From Megamerina dolium (lineage: Eukaryota; Arthropoda; Insecta; Diptera; Megamerinidae): a DNA stretch of 64,000 nucleotides. The position numbers were made by a program, and so were the translations under genes. The stretch lies in the NCBI GenBank assembly GCA_963854835.1, contig OY978525.1, positions 43,047,554-43,111,553 on the forward strand, read 5' to 3'. Below, in pieces: positions 18,965-29,316 of the stretch. Position 1 is the first letter of the stretch; every line of letters starts with the position of its first letter. The notes beneath the pieces were generated by a model that was given only the letters and a program-made list of their open reading frames with translations, did no database searches and was not told the DNA's origin.

Positions 18965-19392
18965 TGTTACGTTTTTATTTTGTAAACGTTTAATTCTATT
19001 TGAATCAACCTTGTTCGATTACTGGATTCTGTTAATAATAATTGCAACACTTATTTTGTATAACTTTATACCGCAACAATTTATTAATCAACTCTATTTA
19101 CAATAACACTTTAATGTACTTGAAACTTTTGCCTCTGATAATATACCAACGTTTACGCGATCACTTTCGGTTTGATTGATTTCTTTTGTTAACACTGGCT
19201 CTATTTATACTCTTTGGCAACACTCCAGAATCTTCCTTTATCGAGATCTTTTTCTTTCTTTCTCGTTGGCTTGTTCTGGTTATAGCCTATTTCTTTTTGT
19301 TGACATTCGTTTCGATGCTGCGAATATTCGTGTCACTCACAATAGTGTCATTCACAATAGTGATGAGTAACCAACCATTGATACTCGTTGGA
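18965..19392 (-). repeat. G2 5' LTR
   Basis: Plus-strand reading starts tgttacg and ends gatactcgttgga (canonical ttaca mutated). It is diverged from the G1 LTRs and has an extra caatagtgtcattca-like duplication near 19340. The outer flank is atat. Confidence 0.82.
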
Positions 19393-19807
19393 ATATGTAT
19401 ATTTTGCTTCGCGATATGTTTCCCGAAATTGTGAAAATCATATTTATCCATACACATGCTAGCATTGCTTACAATCCATATAATATTACTTATAATTGTG
19501 GAATGCCAGAACATTGAGTCAACTGAGTTGCAGTTGGGTGGGAAAAAGCTGACAGAGCGCTTACCCACACGATTCGTAACCACACGAGTAACCAACCATT
19601 GATACTCGTTGCAATATGCAAATTTTGCTTCGCGACATGCTTCCCGAAATTGTGAAATATATATTTATCCATATACATGCCAGCATTGCTCACAATCCAT
19701 ACGAATAATATTACTTATAATTATGGAATGCCAGAACATTGAGTCAACTGAGTTGCAGTTGGATGGGAAAAAGATGTCAAAGCGCTTTCCCACACGATTC
19801 GTAGTTT
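19365..19807. repeat. Tandem duplication of about 222 bp covering the G2 LTR edge
   Basis: Unit 1 (19365-19585) and unit 2 (19586-19807) both start gagtaaccaaccattgatactcg, the LTR end, and both end near ccacacgattcgta. Shared blocks include gaatgccagaacattgagtc and tgcttcgcga. A few substitutions and a 4-base indel separate them. Both units contain the LTR end, so the duplication happened after the retrotransposon inserted. Confidence 0.85.
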
Positions 19808-20261
19808 TGTACTTACGTAAGCTTACCAATAATGTTTAGACATATCATGATAACTATTTTCATGTGGACTACTCATGTGTGTGAATATCAAAAAGTTGCT
19901 TTCTCACATAATGGGTACATATGTACATACACATGTGGTGTGAATCGATTGTGGATTGTATGTTATATGTTGGTTTGTGGGTAGATCTATATGTGGATAG
20001 TTTTAGAAAATTGGTTTATAAGCTACCAGTTTACTGAAGGCAGATGCTTTTGTGAGTTGTGAGTTTACTAGAATAGTGAAGTGTAAATACAACGATACTT
20101 CCGAGGCCCTCCAGTATTAGACAAATAAGTCATTGTAATTTAAAGTGAAAAGAACCAGAAATAACCTGAACGTCGTGAAGACATAAAAGCGCAAGTACAA
20201 TTAACCCTGTTTTATTTTCAGATAAAAGGTGTTATAGTATCTAAAGGACATGCAAGGTTTC
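19808..20261. other. Unassigned sequence between G2 and G3
   Basis: I recognise no coding region. It is moderately AT-rich with GT-rich tracts (tgtgtgtgaatatc, ggtttgtgggtag). It could be the remnant of another LTR, but no partner copy is present in the window. Confidence 0.35.
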
Positions 20262-22275
20262 GGAGCTTCAATATCTTCACGCTCCAATTCGAGTCAACAG
20301 CTTCGAAGAATCAATGGGACGATAGCGATAAGACTACTGCTTTAATAGTTGCGTTAAAAGGTAATGCCTCAGAAGTTTTGCAGATGGTTCCAGAGAAACA
20401 TCGTAGAAGCTACCAATCATTGATATAGACATATCAGCGCAAATATGGAAACAAATATAAGAGCCAATCGCATCGAGTGGAATTAAGATCGCGAGTGAAA
20501 CGGAGTAATGAGAGTCTTCAGGATTTCGCTTTTGACTTTGAGCGCTTATGTCATCTTGCGTTCTCCGGTAGTACAGAAAATTTCATCGATAAAATAAAAA
20601 TAAAGCCATTCATGACGGTATACCTAATGGAGACACCAAGCCTGCTCTAGTCATGTCACCAAGGAATACATATGCCGAAACAGTCAGTAGAGCCCTGAGG
20701 TATCAATCTAACAGTTTGATGTGTCGACCAATGCCACGAGTACGGCAACTAGAAGCAAAAACAACAGATCTGGTTGAAGCGGTATGTCAGTCAAAAAAAT
20801 CAGTAGTTCTGCGTGAAGCAAGAAACGAGAGAAAACAACTTTACTGGAAAATGCTTCATATGCGATAAACGAAGATATATGGCGCGTGATTGCCATCAAT
20901 CTTCCTAAAGCAAGAACAAGGAATCAATCCAAAAAAAAAATTTGCCGGTAAGTGCTTTATATGCGACCAAAGAGGGCGCGTAATTGCCGTCTGCGCGGCA
21001 AGCAATAAAGATCGAATTCTCCAGAATATCGAAAGGTAGATCGTGATGCAAATCATCCTGGTAATACAGAAATTCCATGTTGTCGTATTGCACCACAGAT
21101 AGTCAACACTGTACTCGGGTAAGCAATCAGAATCACATTGTCAACATACGACTTACGAATATTTTGCCGGAGGAGTCATGAACCACCAAACGTGTGCAGG
21201 AAGATCAGTGGAACGTCCCAGATATCGTAAAGATTATGGAATAAAAGGAGCAGGGCGTATGTCCAGATAGACAAGAAATGGCTAATGAGAGTCCAATAGC
21301 AAAAGCATACTTCTGATCTTTTAGTGGTACCCAAGGCAAGAATAAACGAAGTGATAGAAGAGTATTACAATGTTTCCAGTAGAGGGCATTTGGGCATCAC
21401 CAATACCGTCGAGAAAATAAGAAATGATTTTATTGGGTTGGATGTCATAACCATGTCACTAGTTAGATTCAAAACAGTGAGCACTGTGCAATAGCCAAAA
21501 GAAAAGTTGAGGTAAAATGCACCAATACACCGTGGGTGCTCCATTTGCGCTAATTGCTGTGGACATAGCTGGACCATTTCCAATAAGCAACGCAGGAAAC
21601 AAGTATGTTCTGGTGGTTATAGATTAATTCAGTAAATGGCCAGAAGTATACCCCATTCCAAATCAAGAAACTAGTGCAGTTGTCGATGTATTCGTCAACC
21701 AATGGGTTACTCGTTTTGGTGTACCAATGGAGTTACACTCAGACCAAGGTCGAATTTTCGAATCAGTTGTATATCAAGAGACTTGTCGTATGTTGAGTAT
21801 ACACAACACTTGTACAAGACCTTTACATCTACAATCTGATGGCATGGTAGAACGATTTAACCGTACCTTGGAGAAATATCTACCAAAAATACTGGGATGT
21901 ACATATACCAATGGCATGATATGAATTCCACTACACCAGCAATGGCAATTTTTGGAAACGAGTTAAGACTCCCAACTGATTTAAAATTTGGAGTAGCATC
22001 TCCAAGGAGCTCAACCGAAGGTAATTACACTAGCCAAAAGCGAGATCAGTTGGATGAAGTACATCAGTTCACAAAGAGCGATCGCAGATGATAAGTGATA
22101 AGGTGTGACTTGAATTCAAATTCAAAAGGGTTCTATGAAGGCCTATCCCCTAAACTATAGACTCAATGTGAAGGACCATATGAGATTAGAGACGTAGTGT
22201 ATCGTATCCAACGTGCCTGGAATAAAAGGTCAAAAGTTAAAGTAGTGCACTTGGGGCGACTTTTGCCATATCAGG
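20262..22275 (+). mobile_element. G3: RT-less gypsy-group copy, truncated at both ends
   Basis: The plus strand holds Gag from the capsid (NIF-LQFE-TASKNQWDDSDKT-like, 20265) through two zinc-knuckle positions. The first is disrupted by an indel near 20850-20890; the second is CFICDQRGR near 20950. Then, without protease, RT or RNase H, come the KHCSRV-type linker (near 21100) and integrase (SRGHLGITNTVEKI, VDIAGPFPISNAGNKYVL, MELHSDQGR, DGMVERFNRTLEKYL, MAIFGNELRLPTDL). Many stops and indels occur, so it is older than G1. LTRs are absent. The 3' end breaks in the last integrase codons, where LOA-type LINE sequence begins. Confidence 0.85.
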
Positions 22276-22662
22276 GGGATGGTTGATTGGTTGAAGTGGT
22301 GACTCATCCATGATATTTGTGTTAGGTTGTTTGCGTGCGCAGCACGGTTAAATCCAGTTCGTACTGTTTAAAAACCTCAGGAGGTCGCTGATATTTATTT
22401 CCGCCAACTCCTCAATGTTATTAAAGAGTGGTTTACCTAGGGTGTTCATTCTCTGCTTCCAAAGGGAAGGGCATTTACAAAGGAAGTGGAAGACCGTCTC
22501 CTTTTCTTCCACTTGGTTACAACTGTGACAGAAATCATTGTCCCCATTTTGGCCACCTGTTCTCCGATGAGCCAGAATCCATTAATTACTGCCGTCAATC
22601 TAGACTCATCTTTTCGGTTCCTGTTTATAAGTAATGTTGTTTGTTTAGGATTGTATGTAGGC
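22276..22662 (-). pseudogene. B1 ORF2 C-terminus with CCHC finger
   Basis: Minus-strand frames give LTAVINGFWLIGEQVAKMG, then after a frameshift NDFCHSCNQVEEKETVFHFL-C-K-C. This is the C-x2-C...H...C finger near the end of I-group LINE ORF2 proteins. It ends ISDLLRFLNSTNWI and stop. About 60 bp of 3' UTR follows before the G3 boundary at 22275. Confidence 0.75.
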
Positions 22663-22855
22663 CATAATTTCTTTTTTTTTAATTTCTTCTATTTATTGTA
22701 TCTTTCTTACGAAACTAACAATAATTATACAAATCTTATATACTAAAAAATACATTTTGTTGATTCTACACCAATGTGTACATCATTAAAATAAATTAAA
22801 GCAAACAAATATAACATGTGATGTCACGAAGGACATATATAATAGTAATGAGAGA

Positions 22856-25795
22856 TTATGTGAAAGATATATTTAAAACATTTTTCCTTTTTAGTCTTTT
22901 AATATATTTAAGCTTAAGGAGCTCTCTCGCTAGAGTATTAGGATGATTACTTAGTCGTTCAGAGTAACGTTGGCAATGTTTCCCTATGTCTATTTTAATA
23001 GTGTCAATCTGTAGGTCCTTGTGTATATTTGTGTTACTGATGTACCAAGCAGCTCGGCAAAGACGTCTAAGGATTTTAGATTGAACACGCTGAATTTTCT
23101 CAATATTAGAGTTTGAAGAAGTGCCCCAAAGCTGAATGCCGTAGCTCCAAATTGGTTTAATGGTGGACTTGAATATAAGCATTTTATTATGAAGTGACAA
23201 TTTCGAGACGTTTCCAATCAACCAACGAAGTTTGGCTGCTTTTAATTTAGCATGCGATTGCTTTGTTTCAATGTGCTTCTTCCAGGTTAGCCTTCTATCG
23301 AGATGAAAGCCTAGATAGGTCACTTCGTTTTTTTGTGGTATTTTTTGATCATTAATTTGTAGTTGAGGGCATGTTTTTCTGTTCAACGTGAAAGTCATAT
23401 GGCCGCATTTTGATTCGTTGATTCTAATACGCCATGTCTCCAGCCAGTGTTGTACTCTTTTTAAGTGACTTTGCAGTTTTTCTGACGCTTTACTGCGATT
23501 ATCATCGACGCTCAAGATTGCTGTATCGTCTGCAAAAGTTGATGTGAAAAGATTGCCATTTGTTGGTATATCTGAAGTGTAGATTAGATATAAAAAGGGA
23601 CCTAAGACGCTTCCTTGCGGGACCCCAGCCATTATCGTACGTGTTTGAGTTAAATACGATCTTTGTTTAACCATAAATTTCCTGTTCAATAGATAGCTCT
23701 TTAATATTTTGCAAATGTTATCAGGAAAAAGACAACCGATTTTGTGAAGTAGGCCATCATGCCTGTTTCGTCAAACATAATGTATAAATATTAATGTTAG
23801 ACACTGTATATCATTATGTTCCAAATTTTCTCGCTATATATTTATAACCTACATACTTACCTATATATGAATTTATTACATACATAATTACTTACCTCTA
23901 CATATTTGAATATTATATACTGAAATACTTGTACATACTTACCTCTTTTGAATCCGTTATTTTTAGTTTTAATAGGCTAAGTGAAAAATTTAAATAAGAA
24001 ATAAAGTTAGTCTTAATTAGTGATTGGCAAATTCATCTTGAATAACCTCAAGATTTTTCAATGCCAAACCTTATCAAAAGCTTGTGCGACGTCCAGAAAT
24101 ACTGGTGAGCAGTACTGCTTTGCTTCGAACGCATTTGTAATGTTAGATACTATTCTGTGAACTTGTTCTACTGTACCATGTTTTGCTCTGAACCCAAATT
24201 GATGCAACGGTATAATGTTATTTGCTTCAACAATTGGCTGTATCTTCAACATTAATAGTTTTTCAAACACTTTGGATATGATAGGCAGCAGGCTAATACG
24301 CCTGTACGACGATACATTAGTTGAATCTTTTCCAGGTTTTGCAATCATAATTATTTGGGAAATTTTCCATGCTGAGGGGAAATAACAAAGGCGTGGTATT
24401 GCATTCATTATGTGTAACAGCTGTTTTAGGTAGGCAATTTGAGGTAGCTCGGCGATTATTTTGGCACTTATTTTATCATACCCTGCAGCTTTTTTGACGT
24501 TTAGTTCATTTATGATTTTGTTAAGTTCCTTTAAAGAAAATCTCACTAAGGTAGTAGAGCTGTTATTGGTCATGATTGGTAATCCTCCATCTCTTGTAGA
24601 TTCATTTGGTTTGAAAACGCCTTCTAAGTGATTTGCAAATGCTTCTGCTTTATCTTGATCGCTTCTTGCCCATGATCTATCTGGCATTCGTATTGGAGCC
24701 TCTCTTATTATCGGACATTTTACACCTTTGACTGCTTTCCACAGAGAATAATCTGTATCTTTTGGTGCAGCAAGATTACTAATATATACATTTAAACGTC
24801 TCTCTTCGGCTTCTTTTAAGATTCTGTTAAGTGTTTTAGTGCAGTCTGCCAATTTTTGTTTCAGGTTTGGTGATCTATGCTGCTGCCATTCTCTCCTGGC
24901 TTTCCTTTTAATTTTAATTAATTCCTCAATATCGGCATTTGTATGCTTTTTATAATCTTGGAATTTATGTTGAGGTGTTGCAATTTTAGCAGCTTCATGA
25001 GCCAACTTGGTGAAATTTTCAACTGCACTGTCGACTTGCTTTACTGTCTTAAGAGGTATTTTAAGGCCAATGTGAGAACTAATATATTTTTTATAATTTA
25101 GCCAATTAGTGAATTTGTTTGTAAGATACTGGCTTGATTCCCTGAAACTAACTAAAACATTTAGTAAAATGAACGATGGAGAATGATCAGATGAAAGTTC
25201 AAAGGATGGCCATGCCTTTAAATGGGTTCTTTTTAGACTTTTAGTTACTGCAAAGTCAATAAGATCCGGTACTTTTCTAGGATCCGAAGGCCAGTAAGTA
25301 GGTTGGCCGGTAGATATGGCATCATATCCGTTGCTTGATATTGTCGAGAAAAGACGTTTACCTTTTGGAGATATAAGCCTGTAACCCCAATAAGTGTGCT
25401 TGGCGTTATAGTCCCCCGCCGCGATAAACGTATTCCCTAAAGTTGCAAAAAATTCAGAAAATTGTGATTCTGTAATATTATGTCTAGGAGGATAGTAAAC
25501 AGAAGATATTGTTAATTTTTGGGTACTTGTTTCTATACAAATAGAGGTGGAATGAATATATTCTTTGCAAAATTCTTCTAATGCATAATGTTTTATTCTA
25601 TTTTTGATGAGGATAGCTGTCCCACCTCTTGCCTTATTTTCAGGGTGTTTGGTATCATAAAGCGTAAACCCATTTATTGAAAATTATTAAATTTTGTGAA
25701 GTGAGTTTCTGAAATTACATCAACTTGATTTTTATGGAGAAATACATCCAGTTCATTTTTATGTTGGCTCATGTTATGTTCGTTCATTGTTTTGA
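22856..25795 (-). pseudogene. J2 ORF2: endonuclease and reverse transcriptase
   Basis: ORF2 begins with an ATG near 25790 that overlaps the ORF1 stop (atga). The endonuclease part (25010-25790; ISETHFTKFNNF, the GVTGLYLQ region) is broken by frameshifts. The RT part has VSSYRRISLLPIISKVFEKLL, VFLDVAQAFDKVWH (24058-25005), the solo LTR, then GVPQGSVLGPFLYLIYTSDIP, FADDTAILS and LGFHLDRRLTWKKHI (22856-23689). Both catalytic motifs A and C survive. It is interrupted and not functional. Confidence 0.87.
23764..24060. repeat. Solo LTR (297 bp) with 5-bp TSD inside J2
   Basis: The segment begins TGTTTCGTCAAACATAATG and ends CCTCAAGATTTTTCA (TG...CA). It is flanked exactly by atgcc (23759-23763 and 24061-24065). 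Removal restores J2's RT reading (aggccatcatgcc|aaacc as in J1). Aaataaag near 23999 may be a polyadenylation signal. A 5-bp duplication fits Copia or BEL/Pao families better than the 4-bp gypsy group. No partner LTR or internal sequence exists here, so it formed by LTR-LTR recombination. Orientation is uncertain. Confidence 0.88.
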
Positions 25796-27421
25796 CAGAA
25801 TTGCTTGAAGGAGCATGGACTGATTTTTCATTAGCTCTTGCATCATGCCTTGCATTGAATTCATAAAATGTGTCATTAACTGGACCAGATTACTTACAGA
25901 ATTTTCAAGAGTGTTTGGAACACTATCTTGATTAACTTGAACTGGAGGAATAGTCCCCTTTAAAATGTTTGTATAAGATGTTGGAATAACATGAGTAGTA
26001 TTTGTAACATTTTGTGGAGGAGGAGCAGATATATGCTCTATTTGAGGAGCATTAACCATTGATGGGTTGCGAGGTCTTACTTGGGAAGTACTTTTAAGTT
26101 TGAGTTTGAGCTCAGTATAAACTGGACAACCTCTATAGTTTGCAGTGTGATTTCCACCGCAGTTACTACATTTTTTAACAGAAGAATCTTCTTTGTTAAC
26201 AATACATTTGGAGGTGGGATGAAAGTTACCACATATAACGCATACACTTCGTAGAGTGCAGTAAGATTTTGTGTGCCCATACTCTTGACAGTTAGCACAT
26301 TGTATTGGGCCCGATCTTTTATGAGGTTCTTCCACCGAAATTCTTCGGTGAATTAAATATTTTATATTATATATTGGGTGAATTTCACCCTTTTTAAGTT
26401 TCTTAATATCGGGTTCCAACTCGACGCGATATAATGGCGTAGGCTATTTTTCTTTATTTTTTATGTTGAACACGGATTTGACCTTAAAACCCTCTTCTTC
26501 TATAGCTATTTTCACATCATTGCAGTCAACATTTGGCTCAATGCCTTTTATCACAACGACTAATCCTTTGCTGCTTTTCAACTGGTACGTGTAATAGTAT
26601 TTCTGTTTTTCATCAAAATATTTTGTGACAGAACGGTAATTTCTTTCTTCATATATTTGCAGTTTAATTTCTTTAATAGTGCCCTTCATGATTGTTACTA
26701 TATGAAAATTCTTTGCACCAATAAGTTGCGTAATGCATTTTATTAATTCAGTTTGGTTGTTTTCCCTTACATATATTGGGGGTGGCTTAGATTTCTGCAC
26801 TGTTGATTCTACTTCTTGTTGATTTAGCATTGCAAATCTATTATTATTATTTATATTGTTGTTGTTGTTATTATTGTTATTATTATTATTAGTGCCATTC
26901 TGCTTATGGATTTTCGGGGTATTTTTTTGTACGTCACCCTGAGGGCTTCGCTTCCTCTTTTTAATTAATATATACCTATCCATACCAGTTTGTACCTTTG
27001 TTGATGATATTGATAGCGATGAATGTTTATCAACATGTTTATTTGTATTTTGCAAATGTTGCGGATTACCGGTTAGCAAGATGTTGTTGTTTTCAAATGC
27101 TTTTGGTACAATTGTATTAATGCATTGATTTTCTCTCTCTTTATGTTGCGAGAGAACTGACAACGGTGTATTTCCTAGTACACGCGCTGTTTTTGTTGCT
27201 AATTCCTGCACTTCAGGTGTGACACATTGTGCACTCCAAGACATGTTGTTGCTCGGAGAAGGAGCATAAGACAAAGAGTCTTCAGTTGTTGTTGTTGTTG
27301 TCTCACAGTGCTTCAACAATTTCAGTGTACTTTCACTGTTATTTTGAATTTCTGTTTTGTGAGATTCACGTTCGGTCATAAAAGAGCGTCGCACTGATTG
27401 CGGAGAGCGTTTAACACTCAT
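25784..27421 (-). pseudogene. J2 ORF1: nucleic-acid-binding protein with frameshift
   Basis: The ATG at 27421 starts MSVKRSPQSVRRSF, parallel to MSVQRSPLRQRQS of J3. A poly-Asn stretch is encoded by aat/aac repeats near 26830-26890. YYTYQLKSSKGLVVVIKG is the conserved block shared with J3. A frameshift lies at 26420-26444. The second part (26419-25784) contains three zinc knuckles (CANCQEYGHTKSYC, CVICGNFHPTSKC, CSNCGGNHTANYRGC) and a Q/M-rich tail (MQGMMQELMKNQSMLLQ). Unlike J1 and J3, there is no stop between knuckles and tail. It would bind LINE RNA in the RNP. Confidence 0.88.
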
Positions 27422-27675
27422 TTATTTCTTTTTACTTGCACTTGTGTTGGTTTTTTTTTTTAATTTTAATATTTAATATAGTTTTATTTGTTTGCTTGAT
27501 TCTTCCGTTGAATCAAACAAAGCAATACCTTTATTTCAACTATTACTTAAGCATCCTTTCGCAATTGTTTTTTATCACATATGCAATTTAACACAATTTT
27601 AAACTCATAAAACTCATAAAAGCTCGGAGCATAGAAAGACACGTCCGCACTCTTAGTGTGTGTTTTCGTCATAAT

Positions 27676-28110
27676 GACCTACTAGTTTTACACTCCGCAA
27701 GACTTTTCCACCTACAATCCGCTATTTGTAGGTATTTTATGTTGATGGTTCTTTTAGCTACACTCAGCGGTATGAACACCGGTTCTGCAAGAGTTTCTTG
27801 CATGGCAGATCCGCTTATTGCCAGTTCATCGGCTTTTTCGTTTCCTTCTATGTTCCGGTGTCCCGGAACTCAGATCAGTGAAACGTTTTGCCGTTCGCTG
27901 AGTATATTGAGACTCCTTCTACTTTGTTCCATTAGAAAGGAGGATATGACTGCTGAATTCAAGGCCTGAATTGCAGCTTGGCTAACCGATAGTATAGCTA
28001 TGTTGAGCTTGAATCTGAAGTCTGCGATTAGTATCGTACAAGCTTCCCGAATTGCAAACACTTTCGCCTAGAGGTTAGGTTAGGGAGGCGCACAGACTTG
28101 CCCACTTTCA
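27676..28110 (-). pseudogene. B1 RNase H domain remnant
   Basis: Minus-strand text includes FAIREACTILIADFRFKLNI, SFLMEQSRRSLNILSERQNV, SLIWVPGHRNIEGNEKAD and ELAISGSA. This is the last part of a LINE RNase H, with the WVPGH and NEKADELA blocks. A frameshift is seen near 27870. The text runs into AECKTSRSLW at the J2 insertion site. Confidence 0.82.
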
Positions 28111-28399
28111 ATCTCTCGGAGTGTATACCTGCACCTACACCATATCCATTTGGGAGTCGTCCGTGTAGATTATGGTGTCGAACCTGTATAACAAAAATCC
28201 TTTAGTCCAGTCCTTCCTCGAAGGAAAAACTACTGTGAAGTTCCTATTGAAATTCATCTTCGGAATGATGTAATCGGTCTTGTCAATCGCATATTGCGTT
28301 TCCCTTGTTAGTATTCATCCATGGCCGTAGGTTCTCTCCTTCCAGTGACCCGCTTCCTTTAGTCTCACTGCGGTCATGGTTGTTGTTTTCTTGATGTAT

Positions 28400-29305
28400 A
28401 TATCAATAGGAAGCATCCGACTGCCGCTGTACATGCTGACTTTTGTATACTGCTAAGTTTATTAATGGTGTAGCCCTTATCCAAAGCTTTCCACCAAATA
28501 ACCGAGCCATACCATAAAATTGGACGTACAACCGATTTGTACATCCACAAAGTAAGTTTTGGTAGGAAACCCCATTTCCTTCCAATTAATCTTTTGCAGG
28601 TATAGAGGGCGATTCAAGCCTTCTTTACAAGGTTTTTAGTATTTAACCTCCAGCTAAGCTTGGAGTCCAAAATAACTCCCAAGTATTTAGCACTGGAAGA
28701 AAGAGTTAAGGTTTGATGGTTTAGTTTAGGCAAGTAATATTTGGTTATTTTGATTCTGTTGGTGAAAAACATGTGTTCAACCTTAGGCCACACCTGATAG
28801 TCCAAGAGCTGAGCTCGCCTAACGCCCTTTGCGTGATCCCACTGATCGTGCTAGGGCACAGCCCTGACACCATTACCACCACATCATCGGCATACGCCAC
28901 CGTTTTGATATTACCTCTATTCAGTTTTATAAGGATGTTGTTTATTACGCATAGCTAAAGAAGAGGGGAAATCGCCCCCTTGTGGGGTTCCCCTTTTGAC
29001 TAGCTTTGTTAACGTGATATTGGCCATGTCAGCACTTATGACCTAGCACTAGCATAGAAATGATCCAATCTGTAACACAGTTGTCCACTCCTATTTTTAT
29101 CAACGCCCGTTTGATAGATTCTGTGCTAACATTGTTGAATGCACCCTCTATGTCCAAGTAGCCATGGTGTACTGTTTGTTGTCCAGATATCCCTCAATTA
29201 TTTGCACTACCTCATGGAGAGCCGTTTCTGTCGACTTCCCCTTTCGGTATGCATGTTGGGCAGTGGATATAATGGAATTTTCCAGGGAATTCCTTAAGTA
29301 TATAT
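28400..29305 (-). pseudogene. B1 reverse transcriptase, C-terminal half
   Basis: Readable minus-strand pieces: SLENSIISTAQHAYRKGKST (QHAYRKGRST block), NKQYTMAT and the EGAFNNVST segment near 29130, KRGTPQGG near 28990, AYADDVVVMVSGLCP near 28890, FFTNRIKITKYYLPKL, AKYLGVILDSKLSWRLN and the thumb down to 28400. Frames change repeatedly. The catalytic YADD is still readable. The right boundary is the target site of the RTE. Confidence 0.8.
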
Positions 29306-29316
29306 TAAGTATATAT

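Larger units (their letters stand above)
10424..19392 (-). mobile_element. G2: long gypsy-group element with RT/RNase H, decayed and split by J1
   Basis: This is the RT-bearing relative of G1 on the minus strand. From 5' to 3' (high to low coordinates): LTR 18965-19392, degenerate PBS, SAP-like/Gag remnants, one zinc knuckle, protease remnant, RT, RNase H, linker, integrase and a truncated 3' LTR 10424-10721. Jockey LINE J1 (11290-15182) interrupts the integrase. A deletion joins the 3' LTR directly to integrase C-terminal sequence near 10722, removing the PPT. Frameshifts and stops occur throughout, so it is not functional. The outer end of its 5' LTR abuts ATAT, as in G1. Confidence 0.85.
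22669..27669 (-). mobile_element. J2: near full-length jockey-clade LINE (second family), with a solo LTR inside
   Basis: The element spans 5.0 kb on the minus strand and is flanked by cataat (22663-22668 and 27670-27675), a 6-bp target duplication inside B1. The poly(A) end appears as the T run at 22671-22679. The 5' UTR (27422-27669) carries taagagtgcggacgtgt, resembling the start of J3 (45525-45543), likely part of an internal promoter. ORF1 and ORF2 follow. J2 differs clearly from J1/J3/J4 in sequence but has the same plan. A 297-bp solo LTR (23764-24060) interrupts its RT. Confidence 0.9.

Noticed and set aside
26830..26890. Microsatellite as a separate repeat feature
   Set aside because: The aat/aac repeat encodes the poly-Asn stretch of J2 ORF1 and is counted there.
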